This document shows, piece by piece, positions 47,492 through 61,400 of a stretch of DNA of 64,000 nt (its first letter is position 1; each line of letters opens with the position of its first letter). A program made the translations under genes and the position numbers. The notes beneath the pieces are model-generated. The model was not told the DNA's origin. It saw only the letters and a list, made by a program, of their open reading frames with translations, and did no database searches. The stretch is from Coprinus comatus (taxonomy: Eukaryota > Basidiomycota > Agaricomycetes > Agaricales > Agaricaceae), in contig JAWPGT010000022.1 in assembly GCA_034638255.1 (NCBI GenBank), forward strand, positions 1 to 64,000, given 5' to 3'.

Positions 47492-50157
47492 TCCCATTGA
47501 TTATCTTGGAAATTTTAGGGACTTTGTGCAGACCAGTGGGTCTGATTCATCATTTCACGTTACCTCTCGTTATGCGTTCCTCTTTCTGTCTCTTTCTGTT
47601 CTCTCTCGCTTCATTTTGACCTCATGCACATGTATATAGAGATTCTTCATTTTGCACACACGGTACATTTATCACATACTATGGGTTTATTGCGCTTTTT
47701 TCTTCTTTTGGCACAATTAGAGTTGTATCGGGTTAGATTATTTTAGCGCTTTCTTGCAATAATAATATTTCATAGACATTCACCCATGCATGATAAGTTG
47801 TTTTACCCCACAAACCAGGTCTCTCCCGTCATTTCCCCGTCATGGGGGCCTTAGCGGAGTATTATGCATCACGAATACATCACCCGATATCACCCAGCCG
47901 CCCTCATTCCTAGACTTACACTATCCCTGTTAATGAATGAAAATTGCTTCATGTGTCCAAATCATTCGGGTGATGCACTTTATTGCATTGCCGCAAACTG
48001 TTGTCCCTTGGACTGTTGTGTGTTTCAGCCACTGACCGGTTTCCAAGTTGCATAACATCAAGTTGTCTGGTTGTATGTATACACTGCATTCAGTATTTAT
48101 TAAAGATCCGCAAAAGACCACGCGACTCTGAGTCGCATGAGGATGTTTGGACTGCTATCCTATCCTACATTTACGCCATGTCAGCCTGCACTTGCTTGCT
48201 CGCGCAACCGGATAATCATTTTCCCCCAAACCCTCTAATAATGGTCACAAGAGTGGTCCTGTGATTTTCACGAGTTTCGTGCATGGTGTACATTTGGATC
48301 GTATGTATGTTTCCAACCTAATTAATAAACATACTAGTAAGAGAACCCGCACCTCGGACACGAGAAATAAACACAGAAAACTAACTTGAAATCTGTGCGT
48401 GGACCTGGTGCGGACCCACATCTCAGCATTGAAACACATTTCATGTCCATGTACACATCGTGGGGAACCTTGAGGCCAGATCCACATCATATATATATAT
48501 CGTGTGGCTCAGCGGTTAATTGATTAATATTATTGTTATATATCACAATTACTACCAGCCCCACACCCACCTTTGTCAAACATGACAAAGACGTTGTGTT
48601 CACTCCACTAGAGCCCCCAGCAATTTAAATTTGGGATGAAAACCCGATGTAAACCGAGGTGCCAGGTGAGCAGCTGTCGCATGGCCAGGTCAGTGTCTGT
48701 TTTGTAAATAGAAGGGATTTAATTTTATTCAACTTATATTCAGTAAATCAACCTTGTCTGGCACGAGCTTGACATCCATGATACCATAAAATGTGTCAGT
48801 AATTGCAGACATCAGACATTGCATAGGATCCATTTCCGCCGACAACTCGAGCAGCTTGGGTATAGGTATCTATGTCCGATTTAAATATTAAACCCGAGTT
48901 ATAGCTGAGTCATCATCTAGAAGTATCGTGTTTCGAGTAAAGGCTACATAGGCAAATCATATCTAACACAGTAGCCTGAGTTCTGAAAGATTTCCGCCAG
49001 ATATCTGGAAAATAAGCTCCGGTTGCTAACCAGAATTAACCCAAAAGATTATCCCCAGTAGTATCATAGCCGCAAAATACTTCGTTTCGATGTTTAAATG
49101 TTCGTAAGACCAAGAAGACCATTCGGCTGGGCACCGGCACCATCTTTAATTCTCAAGGTCCTATGGCAAGGCCAAATCTGTAATTGTTTGTATTCTTCAC
49201 GTGTAGTAGCAGTTTTAGCTTGTGTTATGGCGGCGTTTGGTGGGGAGAACATGTCCTAGCACTTACTCTCATGTCATACATAATCGCGTTAATCGTTATA
49301 GTGATTGTTCCGAGGGAGAAGAAGATACCGAGGACACTGCGTATACCTGTCGAAACCTAGAAGTATGTATAGGTGTAAACCTCGAGTGACAGGTCTTGGT
49401 TATGTTGGTGAGAATTATTCGTATTCTGGTATGACTTACGAGCCCCTTTGTATACTGGGGTAGGTTCAAGAGCTAACTAGATTACATACCAAGGTTATAG
49501 TACGCTCCCGGCGCCTGAGGCTGCGAGTCGAAGCACTACTTGATCAAGTAAAAGCAAAGCCTAACACCTAGTTTAACTACCTAGTATGTCGAATCGATGA
49601 CGACATAGGGACCCTTCAGTAAGAGCGGGATATTCAAGCCCAGAGTAAGCCGCCGGCGGGAGATGTGTGTGGGGATGCGGCATTGTGTAGTGACGTAAGT
49701 AATAATCATATACATGCATACATATCACATACCAACATTTTCGCCAAAGTGAACGTTATTTTTCTTGGGATCAGTGAATAAAGTTAAATTTTGCCTCTGC
49801 GATAACCGGTTGTATCCACTATCAGAAAAGAACCGACATACAACAGGCTACGTTAGGCCTTGAGGGTTATCGCATTGTTGTGCCTACAAGCATTTTCATC
49901 CACAAGTTGATTTTATTTTGCACTATCTATTTAACAAAGGTTTGTCAGCTAGGCTCGAAGACTTATCAATCAGTCTATGTTCCGGTCAGACATTCAGAAT
50001 GAGTCTACTAACCAACAGATGTTTTTGAAGTATATAATGGAAATTTGGAGGACTCAATATTCATATTCTTGTATTTGATCGGGATCATCACACTTGCTAG
50101 TATTTGGTAGTGGCGTTTGCAGGCACATTAATAATGAATTTGCGGATGAAAAAAATC
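47492..50157. other. 2.7-kb gene-poor region
   Basis: Between the hypothetical gene and the tRNA-Lys gene. Only short open frames without domains; an (AT)n tract lies near 48489-48499. No RNA gene or repeat family recognised. Confidence 0.5.
50149..50156 (-). terminator. Pol III terminator of tRNA-Lys
   Basis: Run of T residues on the transcribed (minus) strand directly 3' of the tRNA-Lys gene, as required by RNA polymerase III. Confidence 0.7.
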
Positions 50158-50245
50158 AGCCCACCGCGGGACTCGAACCCGCAACTTTCAGATGATCACT
50201 GAATTCGTAAAAGTCTGACGCTCTGGCCAATTGAGCTAGGCGGGC
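50158..50245 (-). tRNA. tRNA-Lys(UUU) with a 14-nt intron
   Basis: Cloverleaf fits on the minus strand: acceptor GCCCGCC pairs with GGTGGGC, D-stem GCTC/GAGC, anticodon stem TCAGA/TCTGA, T-arm GCGGG-TTCGAGT-CCCGC. The anticodon loop reads C-T-TTT-A-A once a 14-nt intron (CGAATTCAGTGATC) is removed at the canonical position after nucleotide 37, giving anticodon UUU for lysine. The mature length is 74 nt including the discriminator. A T-run follows at 50150-50156 on the transcribed strand, the polymerase III terminator. Confidence 0.93.
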
Positions 50246-50562
50246 TTGTAAACGGTGTGATAACGCAGTATCCAGTGGTAAGAGCGGTTACAGTGGTGCC
50301 GTGATCCTTTATGTGTGAATGTTTGTGAATATTATCATTATTCGGTGTTATAAACATGAGAGGACCAACGATACCATAAGACGAAACAGTGGCAGGCAGA
50401 CAAGATTCAAAGAAACCTACCCAGTTAGAAGGACAAACACCCTTGGCAGCGCAAAAAGTGGTCCGGTTGTGAGGTTGCATCAGCCATATGATTAGATGAA
50501 GGGGTATCATAGCAGAATATAATGAGGAGAGAAGAGCATTGCCATTCAAATCCAAGCGAGGG

Positions 50563-51166
50563 TCAGCCCCAAGCGGCTGTGGTACTAGATAAATGTTAGT
50601 ATATTAGACGACCCTTTAATTCTAGGGAGTCCTTACCTGTAATTGACAATCAAATGTCCATCAGTAGCAAACATCTACGTTGTGCACACATTGAATTTCC
50701 TGCCTGTAGTATTAGATGGTATGTGAGAGAAATACCTTATAAAGATTAGAAACGGTGTCATCGGGTGCAGGAGAGAAAGCAAGATTTATATATGTAAACT
50801 GTTACGCGTTATTCAGTACTAGACGATAACAATACCAATGCAACTCACGAGTGGATCCCCTGTCTGCCATCCCAACTCTTTGCGCAGAAACTGAATGACT
50901 GCTTGGAATCGATTTGTTGAGTTGATCTTGTAGAAGTTTTGCCTCATAATCGGTGCGTTTCCTACGGCCTTAAATCGAACAACAACTGGGTAGAAGAATA
51001 TGAATAAGCGGTTTATCGAAAGGACTACATGCATACTTTTAGACGGATCTTTCTTGCGATAAGATTCCAGGGCTTTGATAGCTCTGACTGTAGGAGATGC
51101 GTCTTGCAGGTCAAGTTTGTCGTTCGGAGTCTCTTCAACTTCAGCAGGGTTTCCCGGCTGCGTCAT
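50563..51166 (-). CDS. ATG12: Autophagy ubiquitin-like modifier ATG12
   Basis: Ubiquitin-like protein that is conjugated through its C-terminal glycine to ATG5; the conjugate with ATG16 acts as the E3-like factor lipidating ATG8 on the phagophore. ATG at 51166. A short disordered N-terminus (MTQPGNPAEVEETPNDKLD) precedes the ubiquitin fold: VVRFKAVGNAPIMRQNFYKI, FQAVIQFLRKELGWQTGDPL, FTYINLAFSPAPDDTVSNLY, CFATDGHLIVNYSTTAAWG. The protein ends exactly at the glycine needed for conjugation, so no protease processing is required. Five exons join with matching phases (introns end before IVVRF, FTYIN, CFATDG and at NYS). The gene is about 320 nt upstream of the tRNA-Lys gene and in tandem with the membrane-protein gene 280 nt further upstream. 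Confidence 0.95.
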
Positions 51167-51445
51167 GGCTAAGACAAACGCGAAGAATAATAGCCGTGTC
51201 GCGCAGGTCAGGCGCAGGAAATGTGTTTGTAGTCACGTGGTACATATACATATTCCATTTTGGCGCCAAATTCAGTTTTCTGAATTCATCAACCCCCTCA
51301 GAAAAATTATGTTCATGGTTTATGCTCTATAGAACTTTCTTCGTTTGCCAATTTATTCTTAAATATACATATAATACATTAATTAATCCCAACAATTCCG
51401 ATCTTTTCCCATCCACTCGAGAAGTCAAGAATCGTCTCTCAAATC

Positions 51446-52894
51446 TCACTGCTGAGACCCATGATCAGGTTGTAGTCGACTTAGTACAGCGTCGTCTGTC
51501 AGAGAAGGAAGAGCCAACTCCATTTTGTTTATGGACTTCTCGATATGTGATACCCCCACTCTAGCACTAGACCCAGATGGGCTAGTGTCAATATTTGCTG
51601 AATTTTCGTCATCCTCATACCAATTTGAGGGAATATTGCCCAAGATTGAAGCATCGTTGTTGAGCGTCCTTGATTTTGTGATATGCATACGCACGGTGAT
51701 AAGTACGAAGACGATTCCTACATTATAATGGTTAACAAGAATCAAGCGAATATTAGTGGAGCGAATTTACCTATGCTAGGAACAACGGCCGACTGGACAA
51801 TATATTGTGCATTGTGTTGTATGGGATATAAGATGAGCAGGATGAGAAGTTGGACAGTGTAGATTGCAGCACTCTCTATGATAATCCGAAGAATGCGCCC
51901 AAGGCTTAATTTACTGGAGGTGTCCATGACGCCGTTTTCTGCAGACTCCCGGCATTGTTTCCAAATCTTGAAACCCAAGAGTCCCGTCGTAATAACATTT
52001 TGAACAAAAATAAGAGGGTAGATTGTCGCCATCCAACCAAACACTGTCTCCATACTAGCCATTCCTGGATGAGTAAACCAGACAAGAAGCATCACATTAA
52101 AGGCTAGACAAAACGGCAAGAAATAACCGTGTGAGTTAGCTAGCAATGAGAAAGTTCTGAGAGTTTGACTTACCGACTTGGAAGAACAAAAGGGCAAGGG
52201 GAAACATAACAATGTAGAAGTTGCGATTCCATACCATAAAACACCGATAAATCTAATTATACCCTGTAAATTAAACCTATGTAGACAGGTTAAACGATAC
52301 TCACAACTAAAGCGTCACCCAGCCATGTCATAATGCACAGCGAAGCATTGTGTGCAACAGTCTCCCATTGACGGAAGTCCATAAAGTAGATTGCTGCTGG
52401 CTCGATCCATTTGATATATGCCCTGAGCAGCCTATGGAGGCCCAGTGCTATTATAGACTCAATATTGATATTTTATTGTAATGTGATGAGATTCCTTACC
52501 GACATGGGCAGTGGCAACAATGTACATCAGCAAAGTTGCAACTAAGAACACCTGCATCATAGGGTAGTTTAGCATGAAGAGGTCTCAAGTACATATTTAA
52601 CCGAAGTTTACGCACCCGGGCAGAGGCAATGTTCTCTTTACGTTTCTTGAGCATTATATAGACGGCCTCGAAGAATAGACATGTATACAGGCCTATTAAT
52701 CGGAAGTTAAAACGGGTATTGTATCACTATCGAAGAATACAGACCAAAAATCAGTGTCTATGAAAAAAAATCATAATTGGTGAATGTTTCTCCAAGGTAG
52801 AATATGATCGACTGACCTCAACCCAGATTCCAACAGTGTGGGCAACCTCCGGTGCTAGCGATGATGTCCAATATCCTACGAGTTCTTTCGTCAT
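51446..52894 (-). CDS. Seven-helix-type integral membrane protein of a basidiomycete-expanded family
   Basis: Multi-exon minus-strand gene, ATG 52894 (MTKELVGYWTSSLAPEVAHTVGIWVE). Hydrophobic segments follow in order: TLIFGLYS, LYTCLFFEAVYIMLKKRKEN, VFLVATLLMYIVATAHVG, NASLCIMTWLGDALVV, a hydrophobic YFLPFCLAFNVMLLVWF stretch, YPLIFVQNVITTGLLGFKIWKQ, then LGRILRIIIESAAIYTVQLLILLIL and SAVVPSIGIVFVLITVRMH, ending in a hydrophilic tail (SNWYEDDENSANID... to LQPDHGSQQ). The pattern LGDALV...RxIxESAxIYT...VPSIGIVFVLI is one I recall from a large Agaricomycete-specific family that is usually annotated as hypothetical. A receptor role is possible from topology but not shown. Cytoplasmic tail length and intact frame argue that the gene is functional. 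Confidence 0.8.
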
Positions 52895-55441
52895 CTCAAA
52901 TGACTGGTAGGAAGCTGGAAAAGAGGAGGGGAAACTACAATTCTTAAGAAATGAACGTCTGCCCTTTTCTAACCAGAGATCAGTGGCCGTAATAACTCCC
53001 CAGAGACTGACATCGTTCTAGAAGCATGGGGTACAGACATCAGCAGAAGTATATTTTACATCAACTTTCCGTACCTGTGACACGGTTACCCCGCCACCAC
53101 ACAGGAACTTCGGTATGACCAAACGTAAGCCAATGGTATTTTAGGTTCAATGGTGGGGCTAAAAAAGGACAACCACTTGCACTTTTTGGGTTTCATACTG
53201 ATGCGTACGCTGCCACATTATTGCATTGGGTAAATATGTAGTTCGTTCCTATAGTAAGGGACAGGCCCAGGTAGTTAACCAAGGCGTGAATGATTAAAAG
53301 AGAGGATATTAACGGTGTTCTAAAAGCTCCGAGGCTTAACCCAGGCTTAACCAGCTGAGAGCTTTATCCGTTATCAACATAATCTGAATAAAGTGAAGAG
53401 TTGTCTTGAAGCTGCTCCCGTTCGATTATATATGTCAAGAAGTTCAGTGGAGTATAATCACTCTCAACAAAACACACATCCTGTCATTTCTGGAATAGAC
53501 CTGCAGACACAGTATTTCCGAAGATTATATGTTCCGGTCATCAAATATCACGGGATTTGAGTTGCTCATGTCAAAGATTTCTGATTAGAGTAAAAGTACT
53601 CGGGAATAGTCATGCTTTAAGAAGTAAGGAAACTTTGAGATGCTAGAGACATATGGTGTCGGAACCGCAGTACGACGTCGACTTCGACGTATTGCCCACT
53701 GTGGAGAATGTTTCCACCGAGAAATCTCCAATCTGCAAAGTCATGCGACTTTCAGGTGCTACAAAAATTGGAGGACGCAAACACTGTATACCATTACTTT
53801 TATGTTGGTGCCAATGCAAAGACCGTACATCTTTGTTGATAAATATATATCAATTTACTCACAGATAAAACACATCACACGGCCGCCCCACTAGACCAGG
53901 AAACGGCTAAAGCGTGGAAATCAATTATGACGTAGTTTGATTGAAACTCAAGTTTTATATTGAAGATCTGAAGGGAGGAGTACTACTGAAGTCGTGAGAG
54001 TTGCTAAATATCACCGGTCATTGATGCATCGCACAGGGTCTGTTGAAAAACAATGCGCCTGTTAGGAATATCCATCCACTAGGATTACCATCCAGACACC
54101 ACTGGGATATTACTGGGATAACATTCAGGGATTAAAATAGCAGGACACATCCGGCAGAGAATTGAACAACTGTATTAACCTAGGTGTCAACGCACCATTC
54201 GGAAATGAAAGGTGACAATTAATTATAACCGGCGAACTAGTTGTGAGCGCTTAGGCAGTGTCCTGGAGACACAGGACCCTGGAAAATCCCTATAAGAGCC
54301 TGGGTCCCGGATTTTTGGGTTTTTGGACTTTTTGTCCGGTTTTGGACCCGCATCCCGGGGTTCGGTTGGCACATTTTGTCCGCACATAGTGGATCCGGCG
54401 TCAAAAATACCAAAAAAAAAGCCAAAAAGCCAAAAAAAAATCCAACTAGTTCTTTATGAGTTAGTTTACGCTATTAACAGGTTATATTTTTCCTCAGTAG
54501 CACCTCCTCATATCCAAATATATACCAGGTGAACATTGAGCGGTAATAAATAGTAGATATGGCATCTTCTGGCACCCGGCCTCCCCTCGAAAGTACCCAT
54601 TTTTTCCCATTTTCGGACCAGGCCTGACAGGCGGATTTTTTCATTTTTGTTCGTTTAGGGACCCAGCCTCCTATAGGAATTTTCCAGGGTCCTGGAGACA
54701 CTGTAGATCGGACATTTGGTCTGGTTCTTATTAATTGAATGACCGTGGCTTGAGGTTTCTGGTCTACTAATGGAGAAAAAATCGTTCATGATGGCCGTTA
54801 TGGGTTTTACAGAAACGAAGCTACCCTGAAGATCCTCAACAATGGGAGGCAACCTAGTTTTTTTTTGGAATTAATAATCTCTGTAGTTAAACATGGAAGG
54901 CTTGGAACTCGAAGCCTAGCCTAAGTCAAAGACTCAAAAGTAAAGGTGTCCGTGGTCTGGGAAAGGCAAGTAACCCCATGGACCACTAAAAATACCTATG
55001 GGCGAACTTCCAAGTCCCAGAGTGCCCATTTGTCAACAGGAGAATGTAACTTAAGTGCGACATACGACATCTGCAGATATCTGTATGGCGGCCGTTCCAA
55101 TCATTTTGGTTGGAAGGGTAATTGTTCACATTCCACGAACCTCGATCAGTTCCATGGTATATAGGCAGGAGAGAAAGATGGAATAAAGGCAGGTAAAAGC
55201 TACATTACTACATTGAATTGTTTACTAAGTATCGATCACGGTTACAACAAAACGTACAACTCTACTATGGTTTCTACGCAAGTGGGGAGTTACAACATTA
55301 AATATACATTAAGAATGAAAATTTTACACATAATAAACTAAACATATCGAATAGCCATGACCGAATTTGTTTCTTGAAAACCAGTCAAACCGTCATTCAA
55401 CTCGAAGTTGATTAAGTTTTGCCATATGAGTTTTTTGTTCA
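52895..55441. other. 2.5-kb gene-poor region containing one inverted-repeat element
   Basis: No convincing gene. An 84-codon frame at 53640-53894 contains a chance-looking CGEC...HATFRC pattern. The inverted-repeat element at 54256-54703 is listed separately. The right end holds the 3' UTR of the NYN gene. Confidence 0.5.
54256..54703. mobile_element. MITE-like element with terminal inverted repeats
   Basis: The left end (cagtgtc, then aggaccctggaaaat, ccctata, gcctgggtccc; 54256-54307) is repeated in reverse complement at the right end (gggacccagcctcctatagg, then attttccagggtcctggagacactg; 54658-54703), with a few mismatches and small indels. The element is 448 bp and encodes no transposase, so it would be non-autonomous. 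Ends of the form CAGTG...CACTG resemble hAT elements, but no clean 8-bp target-site duplication is visible. Both ends also contain the local palindrome gtgtc...gacac. Confidence 0.75.
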
Positions 55442-58400
55442 CTACCAAGCAAACTCAATCAAGCATTCAGCAAACTGCTCCATAGCAATGATACGGAACA
55501 TTCCTTTCTTCCCCCATTCACTATTAGGGCCGAATTCACGTCTCCACGACCGACCTGAAATAAAATAAAATAAAAATTGTAAGTAAATGAGAATTATAGT
55601 TTTGAAAAGGAAACTCACTCAATCCATCTTCCCAAGCATACAACTCCACCCTCCATCCATGTTTAAGTGCAATTCTAACAGCACCTACAGAACCCACATT
55701 TTAGTCTCATGAATTCAAATAAACATACGAAGAAAAACGTACCCAAAAACCCATCCTCATTGAACTGTCCAACATTCCCATCCCCAGTAGCAAGTATAAT
55801 AGTCGACCCTTCCGGAACTTTATCCGCAGCTGCAATAGCTTGGTGTAACTTGAGTTGCAGCAACTCATCTACACCTTGTTCTCTATACTTTATTTTCTTC
55901 CCCGGTGTTCCCATCATATTCGTACTTGGTTGTTGTTGCATATAGCCACCATTGTTATTACCGCTATTATTGTTACCAATAGCAGCAGCATTGGTAGAAG
56001 TCGATCCAACTTCCCTTTCCCTATCTCCACCACCAGAAGAAAATCCACGAGAATGACGATGAATAAGAGTTTTCCTACCCGTTGAATCGAGTCTATATTT
56101 CGCCCCCGTTGAACTTCCCCATGAACCACTACCATTCCTATTGGAAGTGGTAGTCGTGGTAGGCTTACTGTTATTGTTGTTATTCCCCTTTGTAGTCGTA
56201 GGACTTCCACTACCATTAGGGTTATTAAACTGCTCATACTTGGCAGCTTTTTCCAATCTATCAGCACCATCTCCAAGATCTGGTACTCTCATAAAAACAT
56301 TAACTTCATACCCTAATCGTTCAATAGTTTCCATTGATTGATATAAAGGGCTTGAAGCCGTGACAGCGCGACCTAGTATTAAATTAAATTAATCTTGGCA
56401 TTCAAACGCAAACAAAAAACGAAACTTACGAGAAACAGGTCTTCCGCGTTCGAGTATCAAAGTAAGCGCAGCATGCCACAAATGTTTAGGTGCTTTTTTG
56501 GCTTTAACCAACATATTATAACTCCTTGCTGATCTAGCACCTCCTGCACCTGTACTACTAGTAGCAGTACTACTTTCTTCATCTTCATCTTCCTCTCCAA
56601 CACGAGTACGAGTACGATCACGAGTTTGAGTTTTATCGGACCCATACCTATACCCATAACCGTATTCATTAAATTCAAATTCGAGAGATTCATCTTCCAA
56701 TCGAGAATAAGCATTCAAGTCCCCATCCGAATTAACATCTTTATCCTTCTTCAAACCATAATTCATGTTATTCCGGTTAGCGACAAAAGACGTCGTAGGT
56801 GCAGGTGCTGATTTCGATGGTTCCATAAAATTATCCGCGTCATCGTCGACTTTTGTTTTTGATTTCGATTTGGAGAATGAAGGAAAAAGTATTAACGATA
56901 GAGGTGTTGTATCGTCTAAAGAAACAGGTACACCTCCTTTCGTTTTGGGTATCGGGAGTGGTCTTGAGGTACCCGTATTATTAGTATTAGTAGTGGTAGT
57001 GGTAGTGGTGGATTTAGTAGGCGTGGTAGGATAAGTAACAGCATACTTATTCATCCCTACAATCTTCGGTTTCTTCGAATTACGTTTAAGCCAAGAAAGG
57101 AAACCAATAAGGATATTCGAGCTGTAAGGTTTGTTTTTGGTTCAAAAGAGTTAGTCATTGCGTTAGCGACTTTTTTTTTTTTTTTTTTGAGAAAGGGGGG
57201 TAGACATACTGATCAATGAAAACATGAACCAGAATATCCTTTTTTCCAGGTAAATCACCACGAGGATCAGGATCCTCTTCTCCTTCCTTCCCTTCACCAT
57301 CACCAATATCCCCATCTCCATCCCCATCTCCATCGTCATCATCATTATATTTGCCTCCAAACTTTTCTTTCAATCTAGCTCTCTGTAAATCACTCTCCGC
57401 CAAACTACTATACTCAAACGAATAATCATCACGATATAATAATTTCGACTTTTTCTGTTTTCCTTTCTTTGCTGTTGTTGGTGTAGGTGGAGATGTTGAT
57501 GAAGAAATCCCAATCCCAATCCCAATCCTGGATCCAACATTTCCATTTCCATTTCCTGAACTAGGCCCAAATCCAGACCTATTCAATTTATTAATAACCT
57601 TCTTCAACATGCCCTCTTCCTCCGGGAACAACTTTTGTAAATGTTTAGCAAGAGCGATCAATCTCGACCTTTTAGATCTTAAACGTCCATCTTCTGCAAA
57701 AGGTGTAGCTGCAATAACACCATTATCTTTGTTGTTATTTTGAACACTTGTGTTGACGTTGGTGTTGGCGTTGGTATACGTGTTAGCGGGTTGTAGTTGT
57801 ACAGATCCAGGACTTCTTAAAGGGAATGAATCCATTGACGAAAAAGGTGGAACCAAAACCGAAACAGATTTCTTCCCTTTTTCCTTCTTTCTTTCTTTCC
57901 TTCTTTCCTTCCTCTTCTCTTCGTTACTCTTCGTTATCAAAGTAGGTAAACCCAATGATATAGATTTATTCTCCAAACCAGAAGAATCAACATCACCTTC
58001 CTCTTCAAAAGTACTAGCACTATCCGTACTAGTACTATTACCCTCCATCACCATATTCTTATTAGAATTAGATTCTGATTTCGATTTTAAATTTGGTACC
58101 GATTTCGAATGTGATAAGATTATGTTTGTTTCCGAATTCAGAGAAGAAGGGAATGTAGTTGTAGATGCAGATGCAGATGCAGGTATTGATGTGATATGTG
58201 CTGAAGGAATAGGATAAGTAACAGGAAACTTCCTTTTCGTCCCAATCTTTTTTCTTCTCATCTTTTCTTTCTCTTTCCCTTTATCTTTCAACATACCCTC
58301 CCCATCGTTAATAACACCCTCCTCAACCTCTTCATCAACTTCATCTTCCTCATCATCATCATCACCATCGTCGTCATCGGAAAGAGAAACTCCAATCCTA

Positions 58401-61400
58401 AGATCAACTCTACTTCTCGCAGCTTTTGGAGTACGATGATTTGGAGTATTAGGTGATGATTTGTATGCCATACTCATACCCATACTCATACCCATATCCA
58501 TTCCAATATCCCACTCTTCCTTTTCCTTTTCCTTTTCCTTTTCCTTTTCCTTTCCGTTTTCTTTTACATTCCTTCCACCGTCGTCTTCTCCCGCCATATA
58601 GTTTTCATGATTATGATTATGATTTAAGAACATAGCACGAGGAGTAATCGAACCATCATATCCATATGACGTTGACGTTGACGTTGAAAGACCAACTTTA
58701 GATCCAGGTTTAGATTCATACCCAGGTTCAGGTCTTTTCAATATCGATATCGACATTGATGTTGCCTTCTCTTTCCCTTTCCCTTTCTTCTTCTCTTTCT
58801 TCTTCTTTGTAGTAGCGATTCTAGAAGGTGTAGATATAGAGGAAGCAGGTGTAGGTGGAGGTGAATTTAAAATCACCACATTCGTATTCGTATTCATATT
58901 CGCATTGGTGTTCATGTTCGTATTCGTATTTGGAAACGACGATGACGACGACAACGATTCTTTAATTTCAACTTCAGAAGACTTTCGCTTTTGCTTTCGA
59001 TTTCTTCTCTCATACTCATCATATAATGACGCTTGTACTGGTACTTGTCTTGAATTCGTTTCTGAGTACGAGTACGAGTCTGAGACTGAGTCTGAGTCTA
59101 ACACATAACCCAAAAAAAAGCATGGGAATGAGGAAAAGAGATATAGTTAGCTTTTACGTGTTTACGACAATAAAGATTTTTGTTTTTGTTTTTTCAAAAA
59201 GAGGGACGAACGGGAACTTTTGGCGAAAATAGCAAAAAAGGGCGAGAACCGATATAAGAGAATGGGAAAATAAGAGAGAGAGAGAGAGAGAGAAGGGCAA
59301 AGGATAAAGGGAAAAGGCGAGGAACTGGGTTATATGCGAGGAGGAGCAATTGGGGCGTTTTGAGAAGGACATCCAAAAATAGCCCCTTTACGTCATAATC
59401 TCAAAACCTTAATCCCAAAAACTCAAAATTCCTCGCATAAAAAGAAAAGATGGATGTGCCGAAATCCAAACAAAAAAGAAACTCCATGACAAAAAAAAAC
59501 AACATTTCTCAACCCAATCCAATATATCCAATATATCCATTGGAAGAAAATCCAAAAAAAAAAAAATTCCATCTTAAAAAGAAGAAAAAAATCCAGAAGA
59601 GGAAGAAGAAAATCGATATTCACCAGTTCCAGTTCCAATATTAACAACATCACCACTTCCACTTCCGCTTTCATTTCCTCTACCACCACCACCACCACCG
59701 CTACTCCTGATTCTCATTGACATTTCCTCTATACCACTCCCATTCTCATCATCAAACTCCCAACTACCAACACTAGTGTTAACCTCCCTTCTAACTCTAT
59801 CCCTATTCAACCTTTCTCTTTCAGCAGCTATAAATTGCAAAGCACCATCCAAATAACCTAATGAAGGTGTTGAATCAAGGTTAAAGTTTGAGTTTGAGTT
59901 TGAGGTGTTTGGATTGGTTGGATTGGAGGTTGGTGGAATTGGTGGGAGGAGGTGATAATGCGTTTGTTCTCGTGTTTGTGATTGCGATTGGTTTTGCGAT
60001 TGTGTTGGGTTTTGGTTTTGGTTTTGGTTTTGAGTATGTGTTTGGGATTGAGAGGGTAGAGGTTGTGAATAATTAAAATACTGCTGCTGCTGCTGTTGTT
60101 GTTGGGATTGTGAATACAAAGAATGTATAGGTTGAGGATAAGGATAAGGATGTGAATGCATGGTTGGGTCCGGATTAGAATCGTAGTGTCCAGCATAAAT
60201 AGTAGAACGTGTAGAGCTAGAACCAGAAATACTGGTAGCAGTAGCAGTATCAACAATAACACTTCCTCTCGTTGACATCCTCGCTTGTGATTGTAATTGT
60301 GATTGTAATTGTAATTCTGGAGGGACCTGAGTTGATCGATAGGTGGTAGAAGTAGAAGGATATTGTCTATGGTGGTGACGGTAACGGTGTAAATCAGAAT
60401 CAGATTCAGATTCAGACTCCACAACAGGTTGATTCATAGATTGTTTTTGTTGAGTCATATTCGCATTAACACTAGTCATAGATTGAGGTTGCATGTGGGG
60501 ATGATGAGGCTGTGGTGGGATCGAATATTGGAGTGACTGCGACTGCGACTGCGATTGTTGCGAAGGCAAACCCGAAAACGAAGAAAAAGTGGTGCGTAAA
60601 GGCGTAACTGAATGATTAGATCCAATTTCTTCCTCTTCTTCCTCCTCTTCCTCTAACACAGTCCCAGCTTGCACAATAAAATCCTGAGATTCCACTGAAC
60701 TAGTCCTAGATCTAGAACCTGGAACTGGTGAAGATCCTTCCAACTCGGTACCCGATTCCGTCCTCGTCCTCGTTAAACTAGGAATAGAATTCAAAAAAAC
60801 CGATGTAGATTCAGAAAACGGTGGTGTATACTCCTGAAAAGCCGACGATGATGAATTATCATCGACTATAGAAGGAGTAACCGCTGTTCTGTTGTTGTTA
60901 TTGTTATTACTGTTTTGGTTACTGTTGTAGTGTTGGTGTAAGAGCGGAAGTTGTGGCAGTGCAGAAATTTCCAAACGACGGGGCCAATGTGACGAGCGCT
61001 GCTCACGTTGACCATAATAAACATTTATAATCTCCGACCCTGATTCCGTCGTTACGGAAGGAACGACAATAGAAATTGTTGTAGCCGTTGACGATGATGT
61101 TTCTGTTTCTTCTCGAAAAACACTATTTCCTGTCCCTATCCCGGATGAAGAGCGTACTTGTATTGGTGTATTATCGTCAAGAGGAGAAAATGAAGTGACG
61201 GAAATATCGTTGACGATTGGTATTGAAACTGGAGATGAAGGAGGTACTGAAGGGATAGAAGGAAGTATTGAAGAATCATTTGAAGCGACTGATACTGTTC
61301 GACCTTGAATTGAAGGAGGAGTAACAACTTGAACGACAAGTCTTTCGCCTGAAGCACCTTCTTCGTAAGTATCACTTTCATGAATACTAGCAGCGTCTTC

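Noticed and set aside
53640..53894. 84-codon frame with a CGEC...HATFRC pattern resembling a zinc finger
   Set aside because: Spacing is not that of a classical finger, no flanking exons or conserved linker are visible, and an overlapping frame is equally open.
57750..58217. 155-codon plus-strand open frame
   Set aside because: Antisense to the low-complexity exon of the NYN gene; open only because of repetitive codon use there.
59858..60424. 188-codon minus-strand frame rich in Asn, Leu, Ile, Thr
   Set aside because: Alternative frame of the same repeats in the NYN gene's first exon.
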